NCBI RefSeq assembly: GCF_025465995.1 | Contig: NZ_JANLNY010000006.1 | Span: 434,001-498,000, forward strand | Length of the DNA stretch: 64,000 bases | Reading direction: 5' to 3' | From: Pseudomonas sp. 5P_3.1_Bac2 | GTDB lineage: Bacteria > Pseudomonadota > Gammaproteobacteria > Pseudomonadales > Pseudomonadaceae | Shown: piece by piece, positions 55,009-63,327 of the stretch | How positions within the stretch are numbered: the first letter of the stretch is position 1 | How the letters are laid out: every line of letters starts with the position of its first letter | Program-made: the position numbers and the translations under genes | Notes under the pieces: model-generated | Told to the model about the DNA's origin: nothing | Database searches by the model: none | What the model saw: the letters and a program-made list of their open reading frames with translations, nothing else

Positions 55009-56442
55009 TTAGCGCATCATTTGCTCGATCAGGCGCTGCTCTTCACGCAGTTCGCGCTCGCGGGCATCGATGCGGGAGGCCAGTTGGAAGTTGTTGTTGG
55101 CTCGGCGCTTGGCGAAGTCCAGCTGTTGCAGGGCTTGTTTGTAGTCGCCCACCAAGGCAAAAAACTCCGCGCGGGCTTGGTGCAGGCCCACTGTGTTGCC
55201 GCGCAGGCCGCGTACTTCGGCCATCTGATACCACACGTCGGGGTCTTTCGGACGGCTTTTGAGCAGCTGATCCAGGGCTTGTTCGGCTTGCTGGGTACGG
55301 CCTTGCTTCATCAGGAGGTTGATATTGGCCTGGTTCACCGAATAACTGCTGGGATACAGGCTGAGCATGCGTTTGACCCGGCTCTGCACGTCATCCAGGC
55401 GGTTATTGAACATGTCCACCGAGATCATGGCCAGGTTGTAGGTGATGTCATTCGGTGCGCCGGCCAGCAGCGGCTGTAGGGCCTCGCGGGCGGGCTGGGC
55501 CTGGCCGCTTTTAGTCAGGGCAATGGCCAAACCGTAGCGTGCAGCATCGAGCTTAGGATTTTCATCGAGCTGGCTGCGAAAGCGTTTCACTGCCACGCCT
55601 GGGGTTTCTTCGTAAATCAGTTGCACCCGGGCGCGCATCAGTTGGTAGCGCAGGCTGTCGGAGACGCCGCTATTGGGGTACTGCTCGGCACGGTTGCGGG
55701 TGTCGGCGATCCGCGATTCGGACACCGGGTGAGTCAAGAGAAACTCCGGCGGTTTAGCGTCGTAACGGTATTGGCGCATCAGGCGCTCAAACATGGTCGG
55801 CATGGCGCGGGGGTCAAAGCCGGCTTTCTCCAGGTTGAGCAGGCCGATACGGTCGGCCTCTTGCTCGTTTTGCCGGGAGAAGCGGCGTTGCTCTTGCAAG
55901 GCTGCGGCTTGGGTTGAGGCAATGGCGGCAATGCCAGCATCGGCGGCACCGGCGGCGGCAGCGATGATGCCGGCGAGCATGCCGGCCAGTACTGGCAGTT
56001 GCATATGTTGCTGCGCTTCGAGGCCACGGGCAAAGTGGCGCTGGGATAAGTGCGCCAATTCGTGGGCCATTACCGAGGCATATTCGGCCTCAGTTTGCGC
56101 ATAGAGAAACAAGCCGCCGTTGACCCCGACGATGCCGCCGGGGGCCGCAAAGGCGTTCAGTTGCGGGCTGTTGAGCAGGATAAATTCGAGGCGGCGATCC
56201 TGCACCTGGCTGGTTTCGCTGAGGCGATACACGCTGTTTTCGACAAACTCTTTAAGCTGCGGATCATCCAGTTGGCTGACTTGGCCGCGCAGCAGGCTGA
56301 GCCAAGCGCGACCGAGTTGATATTCTTGTTGTGGCGAAACCAGGGCCGAGCTGGCGTCACCCAGTGACGGCAAGTCATCTGCGTAACTGGGCATGGCCAG
56401 CAGGCAGGCAAGCGTAAGCAGGGTTGGGCGCAAAAGTGTCAT
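55009..56442 (-). CDS. bepA: M48-family periplasmic metalloprotease with TPR domain (BepA-like)
   Basis: The 477-residue protein has a signal peptide (MTLLRPTLLTLACLLAMPSYA) and an M48 zinc protease domain with HELAH (His127, Glu128, His131) and the third ligand in RQNEQEADRIG. A C-terminal TPR domain follows from about residue 290 (AARYGLAIALTKSGQ). BepA degrades or helps assemble outer-membrane proteins such as LptD. The TTG at 56448 in frame is ignored in favour of the ATG at 56442. It is divergent from tusA. The region downstream (54840-55008) has GGCCGCA repeats but no gene I can support. Confidence 0.9.
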   Translation of the reverse strand: MTLLRPTLLTLACLLAMPSYADDLPSLGDASSALVSPQQEYQLGRAWLSLLRGQVSQLDDPQLKEFVENSVYRLSETSQVQDRRLEFILLNSPQLNAFAAPGGIVGVNGGLFLYAQTEAEYASVMAHELAHLSQRHFARGLEAQQHMQLPVLAGMLAGIIAAAAGAADAGIAAIASTQAAALQEQRRFSRQNEQEADRIGLLNLEKAGFDPRAMPTMFERLMRQYRYDAKPPEFLLTHPVSESRIADTRNRAEQYPNSGVSDSLRYQLMRARVQLIYEETPGVAVKRFRSQLDENPKLDAARYGLAIALTKSGQAQPAREALQPLLAGAPNDITYNLAMISVDMFNNRLDDVQSRVKRMLSLYPSSYSVNQANINLLMKQGRTQQAEQALDQLLKSRPKDPDVWYQMAEVRGLRGNTVGLHQARAEFFALVGDYKQALQQLDFAKRRANNNFQLASRIDARERELREEQRLIEQMMR

Positions 56443-56547
56443 GCACAAAACTCGTGATGGACAAAGTCTCTACTGTAGCTGCCTCGTAGCAGTGCTGGCC
56501 AGAGCTGTGCAGCCTTGGGTATTCTGCAGCCCCCAGGGAGTGACTTC

Positions 56548-56799
56548 ATGACTGATCTGCAATGGCGTGCCGAAGACTTCGACGCGCAACTCGATGCCAG
56601 CGGCCTTAACTGCCCCATGCCGTTACTGAAAGCCAAACTTGAACTCAATCGCCTAGCCAGCGGCGCAGTGCTACATGTGCTCGCCACCGATGCCGGTTCG
56701 CAACGGGACTTTCGCGCCTTCGCGAAATTAGCTGGCCATGAGCTGTTACGTGAGGAAGAAGAGAGCGGAATTTTCCGCTACTGGTTGCGCAAGGCTTGA
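56548..56799 (+). CDS. tusA: Sulfurtransferase TusA-family protein
   Basis: The 83-residue protein has the TusA signature DASGLNCPMPLLKAK with the persulfide-carrying Cys22. TusA relays sulfur for 2-thiouridine of tRNA and for other pathways. The frame is open 33 bases upstream, but the ATG at 56548 gives the family start MTDLQW. It ends at a bidirectional terminator before the convergent bcp. In P. aeruginosa the orthologous PA1006 affects molybdenum homeostasis; that is literature knowledge. Confidence 0.93.
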   Translation: MTDLQWRAEDFDAQLDASGLNCPMPLLKAKLELNRLASGAVLHVLATDAGSQRDFRAFAKLAGHELLREEEESGIFRYWLRKA

Positions 56800-56822
56800 G
56801 GCCTAGCCAAGCGCGGCCTATA

Positions 56823-56852
56823 AAAAAACCGGCCATTGGCCGGTTTTTTTAT
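56823..56852. terminator. Bidirectional intrinsic terminator between tusA and bcp
   Basis: AAAACCGGCCA and TGGCCGGTTTT form a near-perfect stem flanked by an A run and a T run, serving both convergent genes. Confidence 0.92.
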
Positions 56853-56862
56853 CCTGTGCGAT

Positions 56863-57336
56863 CTAGCCTTGCTGCAGGGCTTGGGCGGCTGCCAGGACCT
56901 TGTCGACGTGGCCGGCGATTTTGATATTGCGCCATTCCTGACGCAGCACGCCGTTAGCATCGATAAGGAAGGTACTGCGCACGATGCCCATGTACTCCTT
57001 GCCGTAGTTCTTCTTCAGCTGATACACGCCGAACAGGTCGCACAGCTCATGCTCTGGATCGCTGATCAGCGCAAACGGAAATTCCTGCTTGGCTTTGAAG
57101 TTCTCGTGCTTGGCCAGGCTGTCCATGGACACGCCAAAGACTAAGGTGTTGGCCGCTTGGAAGGCCGGGTATTGATCGCGGAAGGCTTGGCCCTCCGTGG
57201 TGCAGCCAGGAGTGGCGTCTTTCGGATAGAAGTACAGCACCACTTGCTGGCCTTTGAGCGCCGACAATTGGATCTGCTGCTCGCCGGTGGCTTGCGCCTG
57301 AAAGTCCGCGACGGGGGTGTTGAGTGCTACAGCCAT
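56863..57336 (-). CDS. bcp: Peroxiredoxin Bcp (PrxQ type)
   Basis: Bcp reduces hydrogen peroxide and organic peroxides with a thioredoxin-recycled cysteine. The 157-residue protein has the peroxidatic Cys45 in DATPGCTTEGQAFRD. The position five residues later, where many PrxQ proteins carry the resolving Cys, is Gln, so this is a 1-Cys or atypical member. The frame is open 33 bases further, but the ATG at 57336 matches the family. It lies 11 bases after gcvR on the same strand. Confidence 0.93.
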   Translation of the reverse strand: MAVALNTPVADFQAQATGEQQIQLSALKGQQVVLYFYPKDATPGCTTEGQAFRDQYPAFQAANTLVFGVSMDSLAKHENFKAKQEFPFALISDPEHELCDLFGVYQLKKNYGKEYMGIVRSTFLIDANGVLRQEWRNIKIAGHVDKVLAAAQALQQG

Positions 57337-57347
57337 GCAAAGGCTCC

Positions 57348-57905
57348 TTATGGATTCTGTGGGCGCCAAGGCTCGATCAGGGCATCAAGATTCAGCGCAT
57401 CGGCAAAGTCGAGGAACTGATCGCGCAGCCAGCTGATTTGCGTGCCGGCCGGCAGCGTCACGGTCAGCGTCGCATTAAGCATGGTGCCGCCGGTTTGCGG
57501 AGCTTGATAGGTGTCGCAGGTGAGGTTTTCCAGCTCGACGTGATGGTCGATAAAGAACTGGCACAGCTCATTGAGGATGTCCGGGCGATACACCGAGCTG
57601 ACGTAGGCCACGTAAGGCAGGGCTTGCGGACGATTTTCCGCTGCCGCGCTGCGAATCACATTGACAGAGAAGCTGTGCTTTTTCGCCAGGCTCGGCAGGC
57701 TCGACTCCAGTCGCGCCAGGGCATCCCAGCTACCGGAGATTTGCAGAACCAGTGCGCTGTACTCGCCGTGGCGACTCAGGCGGGTGCTGATGACTGCGCA
57801 GCGGCACTCGTGGCTGGTGCGGCACAGCACGTTAGTCAGCTCCATGGCATTGGGGCCAAGGGCGCTAATAAGTAGGAATTGTTCGCGAACTGGGGGGGTG
57901 GACAT
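57348..57905 (-). CDS. gcvR: Glycine cleavage system regulatory protein GcvR-like (two ACT domains)
   Basis: The 185-residue protein consists of two ACT domains (about residues 8-85 and 95-175), with SALGPNAMELTNVLCRTSHECRC and YVSSVYRPDILNELCQFFIDHHVELENL as their openings. Such proteins bind amino acids and, in E. coli, GcvR inhibits GcvA. The target in this organism is unknown. It is in an operon with bcp and divergent from dapA. Confidence 0.87.
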   Translation of the reverse strand: MSTPPVREQFLLISALGPNAMELTNVLCRTSHECRCAVISTRLSRHGEYSALVLQISGSWDALARLESSLPSLAKKHSFSVNVIRSAAAENRPQALPYVAYVSSVYRPDILNELCQFFIDHHVELENLTCDTYQAPQTGGTMLNATLTVTLPAGTQISWLRDQFLDFADALNLDALIEPWRPQNP

Positions 57906-58130
57906 GCAGCCTTCCTAAACCAATAAGCGGCCGCTGCACAGTGATGGCACCGACCAAAGCAGGCAGGTTAGCGAAAAGCACCGCTGAGGGGAATGCTGGC
58001 AGGGCAGGCAAGCGCGGTTGATTCATGAATATCTGAGCAATATTGCTTAAATAGGCGGCGGGACTTCGCTTGTACAAGGCAGATGGCACCAGTACCATTA
58101 CGGCTCTCATTTTCCGGCAGGAGCGGTTGC

Positions 58131-59009
58131 ATGATTGCGGGTAGTATGGTGGCACTGGTTACGCCCATGGATGCGCAAGGTAATCTTGATTGGGCTGCCC
58201 TAAGCAAGTTGGTGGACTTCCACCTGCAAGAGGGTACCAACGCCATCGTAGCGGTCGGCACCACGGGTGAGTCGGCCACGCTAGAAGTCGGCGAACACGT
58301 GGAGGTCATCCGCCGCGTGGTTGATCAGGTGGCTGGGCGCATCCCTGTCATCGCAGGTACTGGTGGTAACTCCACCCGTGAGTCGGTCGAACTGACCCGC
58401 GCGGCCAAAGAAGTAGGCGCTGACGCTTGCTTGCTGGTGACCCCGTACTACAACAAACCGACCCAAGAAGGGTTGTACTTACATTTCCGGCATATCGCTG
58501 AGTCGGTAGCCATTCCGCAGATTCTCTACAACGTACCGGGCCGCACGGTGTGCGACATGCTGCCGGAAACCGTCGAGCGTCTGGCCAAAATCGACCACAT
58601 CATCGGCATCAAAGAAGCCACTGGCGATCTGCAGCGCGCGCAAGAAGTGCTGGATCGCGTAGGCAAGGACTTCCTCGTCTATTCCGGTGATGATCCGACT
58701 GCCGTTGAGCTGATGCTGATGGGCGGCAAGGGCAATATCTCGGTAACCGCCAACGTCGCTCCGCGTGCCATGGCGGATATGTGCGCCGCAGCCATGCGTG
58801 GCGATGCAGCCATCGCCCGGGCCATCAACGATCGTCTGATGCCGCTGCACAAAGCGCTGTTCAGTGAATCGAACCCCATTCCAGTGAAGTGGGCGATGCA
58901 CGAGATGGGCCTGATGCAGGAAGGTATCCGCCTGCCTCTGACCTGGCTCAGCCCGCGTTGTCATGAACCGCTGCGTCAGGCCCTGCGCCAGTCCGGCGTA
59001 CTGGTTTAA
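58131..59009 (+). CDS. dapA: 4-Hydroxy-tetrahydrodipicolinate synthase
   Basis: DapA condenses pyruvate with aspartate semialdehyde, the first committed step to lysine and diaminopimelate. The 292-residue protein has the Schiff-base lysine Lys161 ([11 protein letters not shown]), Thr44/Thr45 in [10 protein letters not shown], Tyr107 in VTPYYNKP and Tyr133 in [18 protein letters not shown] precedes the ATG at 58131; the upstream extension of the frame is not part of the family. bamC follows 17 bases later. Confidence 0.97.
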   Translation: MIAGSMVALVTPMDAQGNLDWAALSKLVDFHLQEGTNAIVAVGTTGESATLEVGEHVEVIRRVVDQVAGRIPVIAGTGGNSTRESVELTRAAKEVGADACLLVTPYYNKPTQEGLYLHFRHIAESVAIPQILYNVPGRTVCDMLPETVERLAKIDHIIGIKEATGDLQRAQEVLDRVGKDFLVYSGDDPTAVELMLMGGKGNISVTANVAPRAMADMCAAAMRGDAAIARAINDRLMPLHKALFSESNPIPVKWAMHEMGLMQEGIRLPLTWLSPRCHEPLRQALRQSGVLV

Positions 59010-59026
59010 TTGAGGAAACACTACGC

Positions 59027-60136
59027 ATGAAGCGATTCACCGGACTCTCTGCGCTAACTCTGATCATCGCTAGTACCAGCGGTTGTGGCTGGATCTATGG
59101 TGAAGATGGCTACTTCCGCGATCGCGGCAGTGACTACTTAGAAGCGCGGCAAACCGCGCCGATGCAAGTGCCTGCTGACGTCGAGGCTAAGCATCTGGAT
59201 CCATTGCTGCCGATTCCTGAGCAAGTGGCCAACAGCACCGCAAAGGGCGAGTTTGAGGTGCCGCGTCCGCAGCCCTTGAACGCCAAAGCTGATGTCAGTG
59301 ATTTCAGCCTGCAGAAAAGTGGTGATTCGCGTTGGGTAGTGGCACAGCGTGTACCGGCTGAAGTATGGCCAATTGCGCGGCAATTCTTCGCTGATAACGG
59401 TTTTGAGATCGCTGAAGAGCGCGCGCAAACCGGTGAATTCAGCACCGCCTGGCAACCTTACTCGGCGTTGTCGAGCACCGTCCTGCGGCGCTTGGGCAGC
59501 AATGCCCAAGACGGCGAAGAAGTGCGGGTGCGGGTGCGCATCGAGCCCGGCGTACAGCGCAACACCAGCGAAATCTTTGTGGTCAGCGCCCAGCGTCCGG
59601 CTGGCAGCAGCGCCGATGTGGCCTTCACCAATCGCAGCAGCAATGCCAGTGTGGATGCCGCACTGATTGACGAAATGCTGGTTAGCCTGGCCCGTAGCGC
59701 CGAGCAGGGCGGTTCGGTGTCGTTGTTGGCCGCTCGCGACTTTGACGCACCTAACCGGGTGAGCTTGTCGCAAGACGGCAACGGCAGCCCGGTGCTGACT
59801 CTGGGGGCGGACTTTGACCGCGCCTGGTCCAGCGTAGGCCGTGCTCTGGAAATGGGTGATGTGCGCATCGACGACATCAACCGCAGCCTGGGTATCTACT
59901 ACATCAACTTGGCTGAGTCGGCGAAGAAAGACGATGACAAGCCAGGCTTCTTCAGCAGCTTGTTTGGCAGCGCGCCCAGCAAAGAAGAAGTTGAAGCCCG
60001 TGCCGAGCGCTATCAGGTGCACCTCACTACCACTGGTGATAGCGTGCAAGTGGCGGTGGAGAAGGACGGTAACACCAACGCCCCGGACGATATCGCCCGC
60101 CGCGTATTGGATCTGATCCAGGAAAACATGGGCTGA
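59027..60136 (+). CDS. bamC: Outer-membrane protein assembly factor BamC (NlpB)
   Basis: BamC is a lipoprotein subunit of the BAM complex that inserts beta-barrel proteins. The 369-residue protein has a lipobox TSGC (Cys20), the unstructured N-terminal stretch [19 protein letters not shown] that contacts BamD, and two helix-grip domains (about residues 95-210 and 235-365; [35 protein letters not shown]). It is cotranscribed with dapA, as in many gammaproteobacteria. Confidence 0.94.
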   Translation: MKRFTGLSALTLIIASTSGCGWIYGEDGYFRDRGSDYLEARQTAPMQVPADVEAKHLDPLLPIPEQVANSTAKGEFEVPRPQPLNAKADVSDFSLQKSGDSRWVVAQRVPAEVWPIARQFFADNGFEIAEERAQTGEFSTAWQPYSALSSTVLRRLGSNAQDGEEVRVRVRIEPGVQRNTSEIFVVSAQRPAGSSADVAFTNRSSNASVDAALIDEMLVSLARSAEQGGSVSLLAARDFDAPNRVSLSQDGNGSPVLTLGADFDRAWSSVGRALEMGDVRIDDINRSLGIYYINLAESAKKDDDKPGFFSSLFGSAPSKEEVEARAERYQVHLTTTGDSVQVAVEKDGNTNAPDDIARRVLDLIQENMG

Positions 60137-60165
60137 TCCACGGCTTATCGAGATGCAACACCAAT

Positions 60166-60199
60166 AGGCGAAACCCAGCGGGTTTCGCCTGTTTTGTTT
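60166..60199 (+). terminator. Terminator-like hairpin between bamC and purC
   Basis: AGGCGAAACCC (60166-60176) and GGGTTTCGCCT (60180-60190) form a perfect 11-bp stem with a 3-base loop, followed by GTTTTGTTT. Only 30 bases separate it from the purC start, so it is either an attenuator or forces purC to be expressed by read-through. Confidence 0.75.
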
Positions 60200-60220
60200 A
60201 CTAAAGGCGGAAATGTCGAA

Positions 60221-61090
60221 ATGAGCACAGCCACCACCCTGAGCCTGAAGAAAATCTATTCGGGTAAAGTCCGTGATCTTTACGAGATCGACGATAAACG
60301 CATGTTGATGGTCGCCACCGACCGCCTCTCGGCATTCGACGTGATCCTCGATGAGCCCATTCCTGAAAAGGGCAAAATCCTCACCGCCATCTCCAATTTC
60401 TGGTTTGCCAAGCTGGCTGATCTGGTGCCTAACCATTTCACTGGCGACAAAGTTGAAGATATCGTCAGCGCCGCTGAGCTGCCGTTGGTAGAAGGCCGTG
60501 CGGTAGTGGCCAAGCGTCTGCAGCCGGTGGCCGTGGAAGCCATCGTGCGCGGCTATATCGTTGGTTCCGGCTGGAAGGAATACCAAAAGCACGGCACCGT
60601 GTGCGGCATTCAACTGCCTGCTGGGCTGAAAGAAGCGGCCAAGTTGCCTGAGCCGATCTTCACTCCATCGACCAAGGCGGCGGTGGGCGATCACGACGAA
60701 AACATCTCCTTTGCCCGCTGTGAAGAGATCATCGGCGCTGAGCTGGCAGCCAAGGTGCGTGACACCTCCATTGCCCTGTATAGCGCAGCGGTGGAATACG
60801 CGGCCACGCGCGGCATTATCATCGCCGACACCAAGTTCGAGTTCGGCCTGGACGAGAACGGCACCCTGACCCTGATGGATGAGGCCCTGACGCCTGACTC
60901 CAGCCGCTTCTGGCCAGCCGACAGCTACGTGGAAGGGAAAAACCCACCGAGCTTCGATAAGCAGTTCGTGCGTGACTGGTTGGAGTCCACCGGCTGGAAC
61001 AAAGAGCCACCAGCTCCAGCCGTGCCCGCTGATGTCGCGCAGAAGACCGCTGACAAGTACCGCGAAGCACTGACTCGCCTGACCGAGTAA
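60221..61090 (+). CDS. purC: SAICAR synthetase (long form)
   Basis: PurC joins CAIR and aspartate with ATP in purine synthesis. The 289-residue product contains the family core [32 protein letters not shown] (ATP-binding opening), [26 protein letters not shown] and [18 protein letters not shown]. It is clearly the longer bacterial/yeast-like form (as in Burkholderia), not the form of about 236 residues that I expect in Pseudomonas at this position. The MBL-fold gene found before purC in PAO1 is absent. A replacement of the usual gene is one explanation. A terminator follows. Confidence 0.93.
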   Translation: MSTATTLSLKKIYSGKVRDLYEIDDKRMLMVATDRLSAFDVILDEPIPEKGKILTAISNFWFAKLADLVPNHFTGDKVEDIVSAAELPLVEGRAVVAKRLQPVAVEAIVRGYIVGSGWKEYQKHGTVCGIQLPAGLKEAAKLPEPIFTPSTKAAVGDHDENISFARCEEIIGAELAAKVRDTSIALYSAAVEYAATRGIIIADTKFEFGLDENGTLTLMDEALTPDSSRFWPADSYVEGKNPPSFDKQFVRDWLESTGWNKEPPAPAVPADVAQKTADKYREALTRLTE

Positions 61091-61113
61091 GCGCTGCACA
61101 GCAGCAAGAGAGA

Positions 61114-61136
61114 AGGGCGCTACGGCGCCCTTTTTG
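61114..61136 (+). terminator. Intrinsic terminator after purC
   Basis: AGGGCGC (61114-61120) and GCGCCCT (61125-61131) form a 7-bp stem with a TACG loop, followed by a T run. Confidence 0.9.
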
Positions 61137-61273
61137 CTGCCTGACGGCCGGATAGACGCGCCACCAAGGCGCGCTTAATTGATGCGTTTGAACGCAAGCG
61201 TATGAAATTAAGCGAAAATTTTTCCAAAATTGCTTCGCCAAACGCAAAGATACTGTTACTATGCGCGCCGTTC

Positions 61274-61363
61274 GGGAAGATGCCGGAGTGGCCGAACGGG
61301 ACGGATTCGAAATCCGTTGTGTTAGCAATAGCACCTAGGGTTCAAATCCCTATCTTCCCGCCA
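61274..61363 (+). tRNA. tRNA-Ser (anticodon CGA)
   Basis: The 90-base gene folds with acceptor GGGAAGA/TCTTCCC, a long variable arm typical of class II tRNA-Ser, anticodon stem ACGGA with loop TTCGAAA (anticodon CGA), T loop TTCAAAT, discriminator G and an encoded CCA. A TACTAT hexamer (61257-61262) lies 11 bases upstream as a likely -10. Its 3' end is part of the attachment-site repeat. Confidence 0.95.
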
Positions 61364-61395
61364 TATTCAAGGGCTCCAGAGGGTTAAACCTCTGG
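61338..61395. repeat. Direct repeat 1: tRNA-Ser 3' end plus terminator (putative attL)
   Basis: The T arm, acceptor end, CCA and the following 32 bases are repeated without mismatch at 63518-63575. With two mismatches the identity extends to 61411 (74 bases). The distance between copies is 2180 bp. Such duplicates of a tRNA 3' end are produced by integration of elements with tyrosine recombinases. Confidence 0.92.
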
Positions 61396-61405
61396 AGCAT
61401 TTTTC
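61373..61405 (+). terminator. Intrinsic terminator of tRNA-Ser
   Basis: GCTCCAGAGG and CCTCTGGAGC form a perfect 10-bp stem, then A and a run of five Ts. The copy in the second repeat has a G in place of the A at the stem end and remains able to pair. Confidence 0.9.
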
Positions 61406-61638
61406 GTTTGGGGGAATTGGTGGGAATAACGACGGATCCCCTATTAGGCGCAGACAATCCGCCTTCCCGAGGTAACGGCTGATTGGTTCTAGGCTTACGG
61501 CGAATCACTGACCGGGCCGGACGAAAGCGAGCGTGTGATGAAGGAAATTAGAAAAAATTAGTCACTAACTTTTAGTTAGATGCCACTCGTCTTCTAGGAA
61601 AGTTTTCATAGAAGAAATGAGTCCATGACTCTGCTGAA

Positions 61639-62004
61639 TTATCTTGAGTCACGAAATGCAGCTATTTCTTTCCAAATATAGCCATAGCTATATCGTAGCC
61701 AAGCAACTAATAACTTATGTAGCTGACGCTTTACCCAGCTAGCCTCACGAGCCTGGGTCTGTATGGCTATTGCGCTAAGTAACCACTGATTATCAAACCC
61801 TGTCCAAATGGGCGGCACTGGGGTTTCAAGGTTGCTGAAGCACACCGGCGCTACATCTTCGTAAAGTATGTCTTGGACAACCTTCGGGTCGTAGTCACGA
61901 ACCTGCTCTGCAATCTCTTGATAGTCCACAGCACTATCAACAAATGCTTCTGCTAGGGCGATTTGTATCTTGGCTCGGTCCTGGGGGGTTAGAACACGTC
62001 CCAA
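61639..62004 (-). CDS. Putative immunity protein of the PAAR cassette
   Basis: The 121-residue product starts at a TTG (MGRVLTPQDRAKIQIALAEAFVDSAVDYQEIAEQV). TTG is supported because TTAGAGGAG lies with its GAGGAG eight bases upstream and no ATG or GTG is available in frame nearby. The protein has no signal peptide; the middle reads EDVAPVCFSNLETPVPPIWTGFDNQWL and the C-terminus is basic and partly hydrophobic (LHKLLVAWLRYSYGYIW). It overlaps the end of the effector-like gene by 16 bases, so both are translated together, as expected for toxin-immunity pairs. Function is inferred from position; I do not recognise a family with certainty. Confidence 0.65.
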   Translation of the reverse strand: MGRVLTPQDRAKIQIALAEAFVDSAVDYQEIAEQVRDYDPKVVQDILYEDVAPVCFSNLETPVPPIWTGFDNQWLLSAIAIQTQAREASWVKRQLHKLLVAWLRYSYGYIWKEIAAFRDSR

Positions 62005-62771
62005 TGGGCAAGCTCCTCTAACTCTGCATCGAAAGTATCGGCGGCAACTCCACCAGCTATGCCCCCTGCCGCGCTGCCAACAAGCACAACGGCAATTGCG
62101 CAAACGGGTGCGCCAGGGCCGCACAATGCTGAAACGCCTAAGCCGGCCAGAAAACCACCCAGTACCCCACCGCCGACAATAGTGGCTTGCCGCGCGGTTT
62201 CTTTGGCTTTGTCTTCAGCATTGAGGATTTGGTAAGTGGCCAGAGCTGCGGTCATGATGATGCCAACCTTCCCCATAACAGAAAGAATTTTAGTACCTGA
62301 GGTGAACTTGGCGTTTGCACTGCCTGAGCGTTCAAGTGCTTTGTAAAGAATTTCCCGCTGTTGGGCTTTAGTCAGTTGGTCATAGTTCTTATTGAATTGG
62401 GCGCGGGATTTTTCGTTAATGATTTCTGCGTAGGTTTTACCTGTGCTCTTCTTCTTTTCAACAATGGCGCGCCCGTGTGCGGAGGTGTACTTACGGTGCT
62501 CGTACATGATCTTGTTGCGCATTTCATTGCTGAATTTGGTTCCCTCTTCAACGGTCATTTTACCGGCTTTGACCTCCGCAAATATCTGCTGTGACATTCG
62601 GCGGATATTTCGTTCATAGCTGCTACGAACACGAGGATCTTTGATGGCGTCAATTGAAAAACGACTAGCTGCACCCTCCATGCCGGCTACAGCTAGTTGC
62701 AGGGGAGAGCGGTCCAGTGTGTGCTGGCTGTTGACGATATAGCTGCCGGTGACCAGGGCTGGTTCTGTCAT
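61989..62771 (-). CDS. Putative type VI secretion effector with glycine-zipper membrane region
   Basis: The 260-residue protein lacks a signal peptide. Residues 1-155 are soluble and helical (SYERNIRRMSQQIFAEVKAGKMTVEEG, MRNKIMYEHRKYTSAHGRA). Residues 162-183 form one hydrophobic segment, and 197-246 a long Gly/Ala-rich stretch (GGGVLGGFLAGLGVSAL, VLVGSAAGGIAGGVAADTF) of the glycine-zipper type. This plan fits pore-forming effectors such as Tse4, but identity with that family is not proven here. The gene lies 10 bases after a PAAR gene and overlaps a putative immunity gene. AAGGAT precedes the ATG. Confidence 0.7.
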   Translation of the reverse strand: MTEPALVTGSYIVNSQHTLDRSPLQLAVAGMEGAASRFSIDAIKDPRVRSSYERNIRRMSQQIFAEVKAGKMTVEEGTKFSNEMRNKIMYEHRKYTSAHGRAIVEKKKSTGKTYAEIINEKSRAQFNKNYDQLTKAQQREILYKALERSGSANAKFTSGTKILSVMGKVGIIMTAALATYQILNAEDKAKETARQATIVGGGVLGGFLAGLGVSALCGPGAPVCAIAVVLVGSAAGGIAGGVAADTFDAELEELAHWDVF

Positions 62772-62781
62772 TGGAAAATCC

Positions 62782-63327
62782 TTATCCCAAAATGTCGTTC
62801 AGTAGCCCGTCGATACTCGATGCTGTACAGGCGTGGTCGTCTTGAGCAAAAGACAAGGTGTGGCAAATTCTGCCTGTGGGATTGGAGAATTTGACGGAGT
62901 TGTTTGCGTCAAATACACCCGGTAACGATGAGCCATCATCGAAGTGAGCAGTGCAGGTTAGGCCTTCGTAGCTCTCTGCTGCCGGGATGGTGAAACCAAT
63001 CCATTTGCCATAGGTGGCCATTGGCGTTGGCGGAACGAATGCGGCCGGTGTGTGGCTGTCACCAATAATGATTGTTCCAGATCCACCGATAACTACATCA
63101 CCATGCGTGCCAACCGTACCGATCAACGCAGCGTTTTTACCATTTATAAACACGGTGCTGGATAGTGCAGATGCTAGTGCACTGCCACAGGTACAGGAGT
63201 CACCCTGGCGTGCAGCGGCAAGACCATCAAACAAGACGTTGGGTGAGCCGGAGGCAATTTGTTGGGAACCATGTCCTGGTACGGGACAGTTGGTAGGGTC
63301 GGTTATGCGTGCGGCAGGCTTTGCCAT
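62782..63327 (-). CDS. PAAR-domain protein (type VI secretion spike tip) with C-terminal extension
   Basis: PAAR proteins cap the VgrG spike of the type VI secretion system and carry effectors. The 181-residue protein starts MAKPAARITDPTNC; the PAAR domain covers residues 1-92 with the expected Gly-rich beta pattern ([52 protein letters not shown]). Residues 97-181 form an extra domain (YGKWIGFTIPAAESYEGLTC, FDDGSSLPGVFDAN) of unknown function. It is the first gene of a three-gene cassette. The rest of the secretion machinery is not in this window. Confidence 0.9.
   Translation of the reverse strand: MAKPAARITDPTNCPVPGHGSQQIASGSPNVLFDGLAAARQGDSCTCGSALASALSSTVFINGKNAALIGTVGTHGDVVIGGSGTIIIGDSHTPAAFVPPTPMATYGKWIGFTIPAAESYEGLTCTAHFDDGSSLPGVFDANNSVKFSNPTGRICHTLSFAQDDHACTASSIDGLLNDILG

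Noticed and set aside
54960..55010. GGCCGCA repeats after bepA as a second slippage site
   Set aside because: Only two perfect copies, located in non-coding DNA just past the stop codon; no frame is affected.
59138..61099. Very long minus-strand frame (653 codons) antisense to bamC and purC, and a similar one of 649 codons antisense to aspS
   Set aside because: Both are shadows of highly biased third codon positions in essential genes on the plus strand.
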